NCBI GenBank assembly: GCA_905182995.1 | Contig: CAJJDP010000161.1 | Coordinates: 62,001 to 126,000, forward strand | Source: Paramecium octaurelia | Taxonomy: Eukaryota; Ciliophora; Oligohymenophorea; Peniculida; Parameciidae | DNA: 64,000 bases | Direction: 5' to 3' | Shown: positions 62,171 through 64,000 of the stretch, one piece after another | Layout of the letters: each line of letters opens with the position of its first letter | Position numbering within the stretch: position 1 is the first letter of the stretch | Notes under the pieces: model-generated | What the model was told of the DNA's origin: nothing | Database searches by the model: none | Seen by the model: only the letters and a program-made list of their open reading frames with translations | Position numbers and translations under genes: made by a program

Positions 62171-62822
62171 ATGAATAGTCAGAAATAAGATGATGAGAAG
62201 TACAAAAAGTTTTAATGCAAAATATGTTTGGACCTAGCCACTGAGCCAGTTATCACTCCCTGTGGACATCTCTATTGTTGGCAGTGTCTCTATACTGTAT
62301 TTTATTAACTTTTATTATTAGTGGGCTTAAAAGAAGAATCCATTGCAATGTCCATATTGTTCAAATGTTTTCGAATTGGACAAAGTCACAACTATCTTCA
62401 CGGGAGACTCAAAAGAATCGAAGCAATCAGAAATCCCCAAAAGACCAACAAACCCAAGACAAGAATAGAACAATTCATCATAACAATAACAACAACAGCA
62501 AAATTAGCCATTCGGAAACTTTCAATTTGGTTTTGGTTTTGGTATGCCATTCATGATGATGTCCAATTTCAATCTCGGATAAGGACAACAAGGTAATGCA
62601 AGAAGTTTTATGATTATTTTCTTTATTGGATTTTTCATGATGAATTTCTTGCCCTTCATCACATCCTTCATCCAAGAAATTCCGCAACAGCCCCAAAGAC
62701 CGTCAAGGAGACACCAAGAAATATACGAAGACGACTATCTAACCAATTTTGGCATCAGCTTGGCAATTATACTTGGTTTTGCTGGCCTCAACTATCTGGC
62801 TAACAAGATTTTGAACAAATGA
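62171..62822 (+). CDS. RING E3 ubiquitin ligase, RNF5/RNF185-like, ER membrane
   Basis: 208 residues, one 25-nt intron (62297-62321). Residues 16-60 are a C3HC4 [32 protein letters not shown] then LQCPYCS. A Gln/Asn-rich and Phe-Gly-Met-rich linker follows. Two C-terminal hydrophobic helices ([18 protein letters not shown] and [18 protein letters not shown]) match the membrane anchor of RNF5/RNF185/RMA1 ligases that act in ER-associated degradation. Size is near that of human RNF185 (192). Confidence 0.9.
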
Positions 62823-63503
62823 TAAACGTGTATTTTTATCTTATGTAATCTCAATTTAAATTCAATTATGTTATTTAAGTCTAAATAATTTATTTAATCA
62901 AAAATATCATATAGAAATATTATATTATTTTAATTTTATAACAATCTCATTAAAATTCGAAAGTGCATAATAAAACATTAATTGTATTGTTGTTTGACTA
63001 CCTTAAAATTCAAATCATATTTACCCAATATAACCATCACCAAGGCAGTTTATTGTAATTGAGAGTGTTTCCTATCAAATTTTCTGTTTCAAAGACAAGT
63101 TGTTCAAAATGAATAATTATGTAAGAGAAAGAAAAATTCAAAAATTGTTGTCATGTTTGTTTTGTTCATAGAGAAGGATGTATAAATAATCAATGTCTCA
63201 ATATTAATATATATATATATGGATATCATCGTGTTTAATTCTGTTAGGGTTAAGCAGCCTTCATTAAAGAACGAGCTTTATTAGTAAATGTAGTTAGTCT
63301 TTTTTAATATGTCTTACAGTTTATTTTTTTCTACTTTGATATTTTATTGACTAAGATTGCGATATTATTGAATATCTCGAGTAAAAGTGCATCTTTCATA
63401 AATTCAAATTAATAAATTATCAAAATACTTATAAATTATTTAGCTTAAATAACTAGATCAATTATATATTGATAATATGGAATATTATTGATTTAATTAA
63501 ATT
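62823..63503. other. AT-rich spacer
   Basis: About 680 bp between two same-strand genes. Mostly AT-rich with an (AT)n tract near 63210; a less AT-rich patch at 63244-63300 has no recognisable RNA fold or frame. Promoter of the aminotransferase presumably lies at its right end. Confidence 0.5.
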
Positions 63504-64000
63504 ATGTAAATTCTTTTTACGCCAGGACCTCTCTTGACAACCAAAACTGTCAAAGAAGCTGCTCTAGTAGATATGGGTTCAAGAGATCCCAAATTTGTTT
63601 AGATTATTCAAAACATACGATCCACCTTGTTGAAACTATCGAATGTAGAGGAAAAGGATTACACAGCAGTACTTCTCTAAGGAAGTGGTACCTATGCAAT
63701 TGAAGCTACATTTCACACTGTCTTAAAAAGAGAAACCGATAAGTAATTCATATCATTATAGAACTTAGAGTACTTGTAGTCTCTAATGGAGCATACGGGG
63801 AGAGATAAGCCAAGATCTTGACTGCAATAAATAAGAAATTTGTTAAGCTCACCTATGACGAAAACCAAAAATGCTTAGTAGAAGATATCATTAAAGCCAT
63901 CGAAGAGGATCCAACCATCACTCATTTGAGTATGGTACACTCTGAAACAACCTCAGGAATCATCAATGACATCGACTTTGTTCACAGATTGAGTAGAAGA
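63504..64000 (+). CDS. 2-aminoethylphosphonate-pyruvate aminotransferase (PhnW-like), 5' part
   Basis: First ~157 codons, with one 26-nt intron (63743-63768); the gene runs off the window. [30 protein letters not shown] and [14 protein letters not shown] are the opening blocks of PhnW, a fold-type I PLP enzyme that converts 2-aminoethylphosphonate plus pyruvate to phosphonoacetaldehyde plus alanine. [16 protein letters not shown] continues the match. The PLP lysine lies beyond the window. Ciliates make abundant aminoethylphosphonate lipids, so a role in their turnover or synthesis fits. Confidence 0.9.

Noticed and set aside
1..64000. Bacterial-type features, CRISPR arrays, transposases, tRNA or rRNA genes
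   Set aside because: I searched by eye on both strands and saw no short-spaced direct repeats with spacers, no transposase motifs, no cloverleaf with TTCRA, and no rRNA core sequence.

Overview
The window reads as macronuclear DNA of a ciliate, most likely Paramecium or a close relative. Three things in the sequence support this. The base composition is very AT-rich. Long conserved proteins only read through if TAA and TAG are translated as glutamine and TGA is the only stop. The genes are interrupted by tiny GT...AG introns of 20-31 nt. Genes are packed on both strands, often 10-100 bp apart. All models below use that code; coordinates run from start codon to TGA and include introns. For almost every gene the exon total is an exact multiple of three, which checks the splice calls.

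Layout: 1-6475 holds a ubiquitin protease (3' end outside the window), two doubtful small ORFs, a Vps4-like relic, an F-box-like protein and a PHO80-type cyclin. 6668-15946 holds a zinc-finger protein, an anoctamin/TMEM16 protein, a DUF1772 membrane protein, an FKBP-TPR co-chaperone, an EF-hand protein and a CRAL-TRIO lipid-transfer protein. 16454-25438 holds a broken kelch gene, a coiled-coil protein, cysteinyl-tRNA synthetase and a pseudokinase. 25460-39176 holds a tail-anchored-like protein, a coiled-coil protein, a BK-type potassium channel, a secreted repeat/beta-gamma-crystallin protein, a membrane-PX protein, a small single-pass protein, an ankyrin protein and a dienelactone hydrolase. 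39303-43234 holds two tandem paralogues, each carrying four truncated-globin-like domains. 44419-50617 holds a PH-kinase, a multi-pass membrane protein and BBS5. 50628-64000 holds TSR1, a pseudokinase-MORN fusion, a possible mitochondrial protein, a HEAT-repeat phosphatase-scaffold-like protein, a tandem thioredoxin-fold protein, a frameshifted pseudokinase, an RNF5/RNF185-like E3 ligase and the start of a PhnW-type aminotransferase.

Two assembly problems matter to any reader. Exact direct copies of 1374 and 1372 bp flank single N bases at 22372 and 45791. They look like unmerged contig overlaps and create false second copies of part of CysRS and part of the PH-kinase.

There is no operon logic: gene order is mixed and each gene appears to have its own tiny promoter. 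Themes that recur are cilia and membrane signalling (BBS5, BK channel, anoctamin, lipid-binding PX/CRAL-TRIO/PH proteins), degenerate kinases (three), and ciliate secretion (signal peptide plus crystallin domain). The most unusual item is the pair of four-domain globin genes, where a conserved histidine repeats every 117-119 residues.
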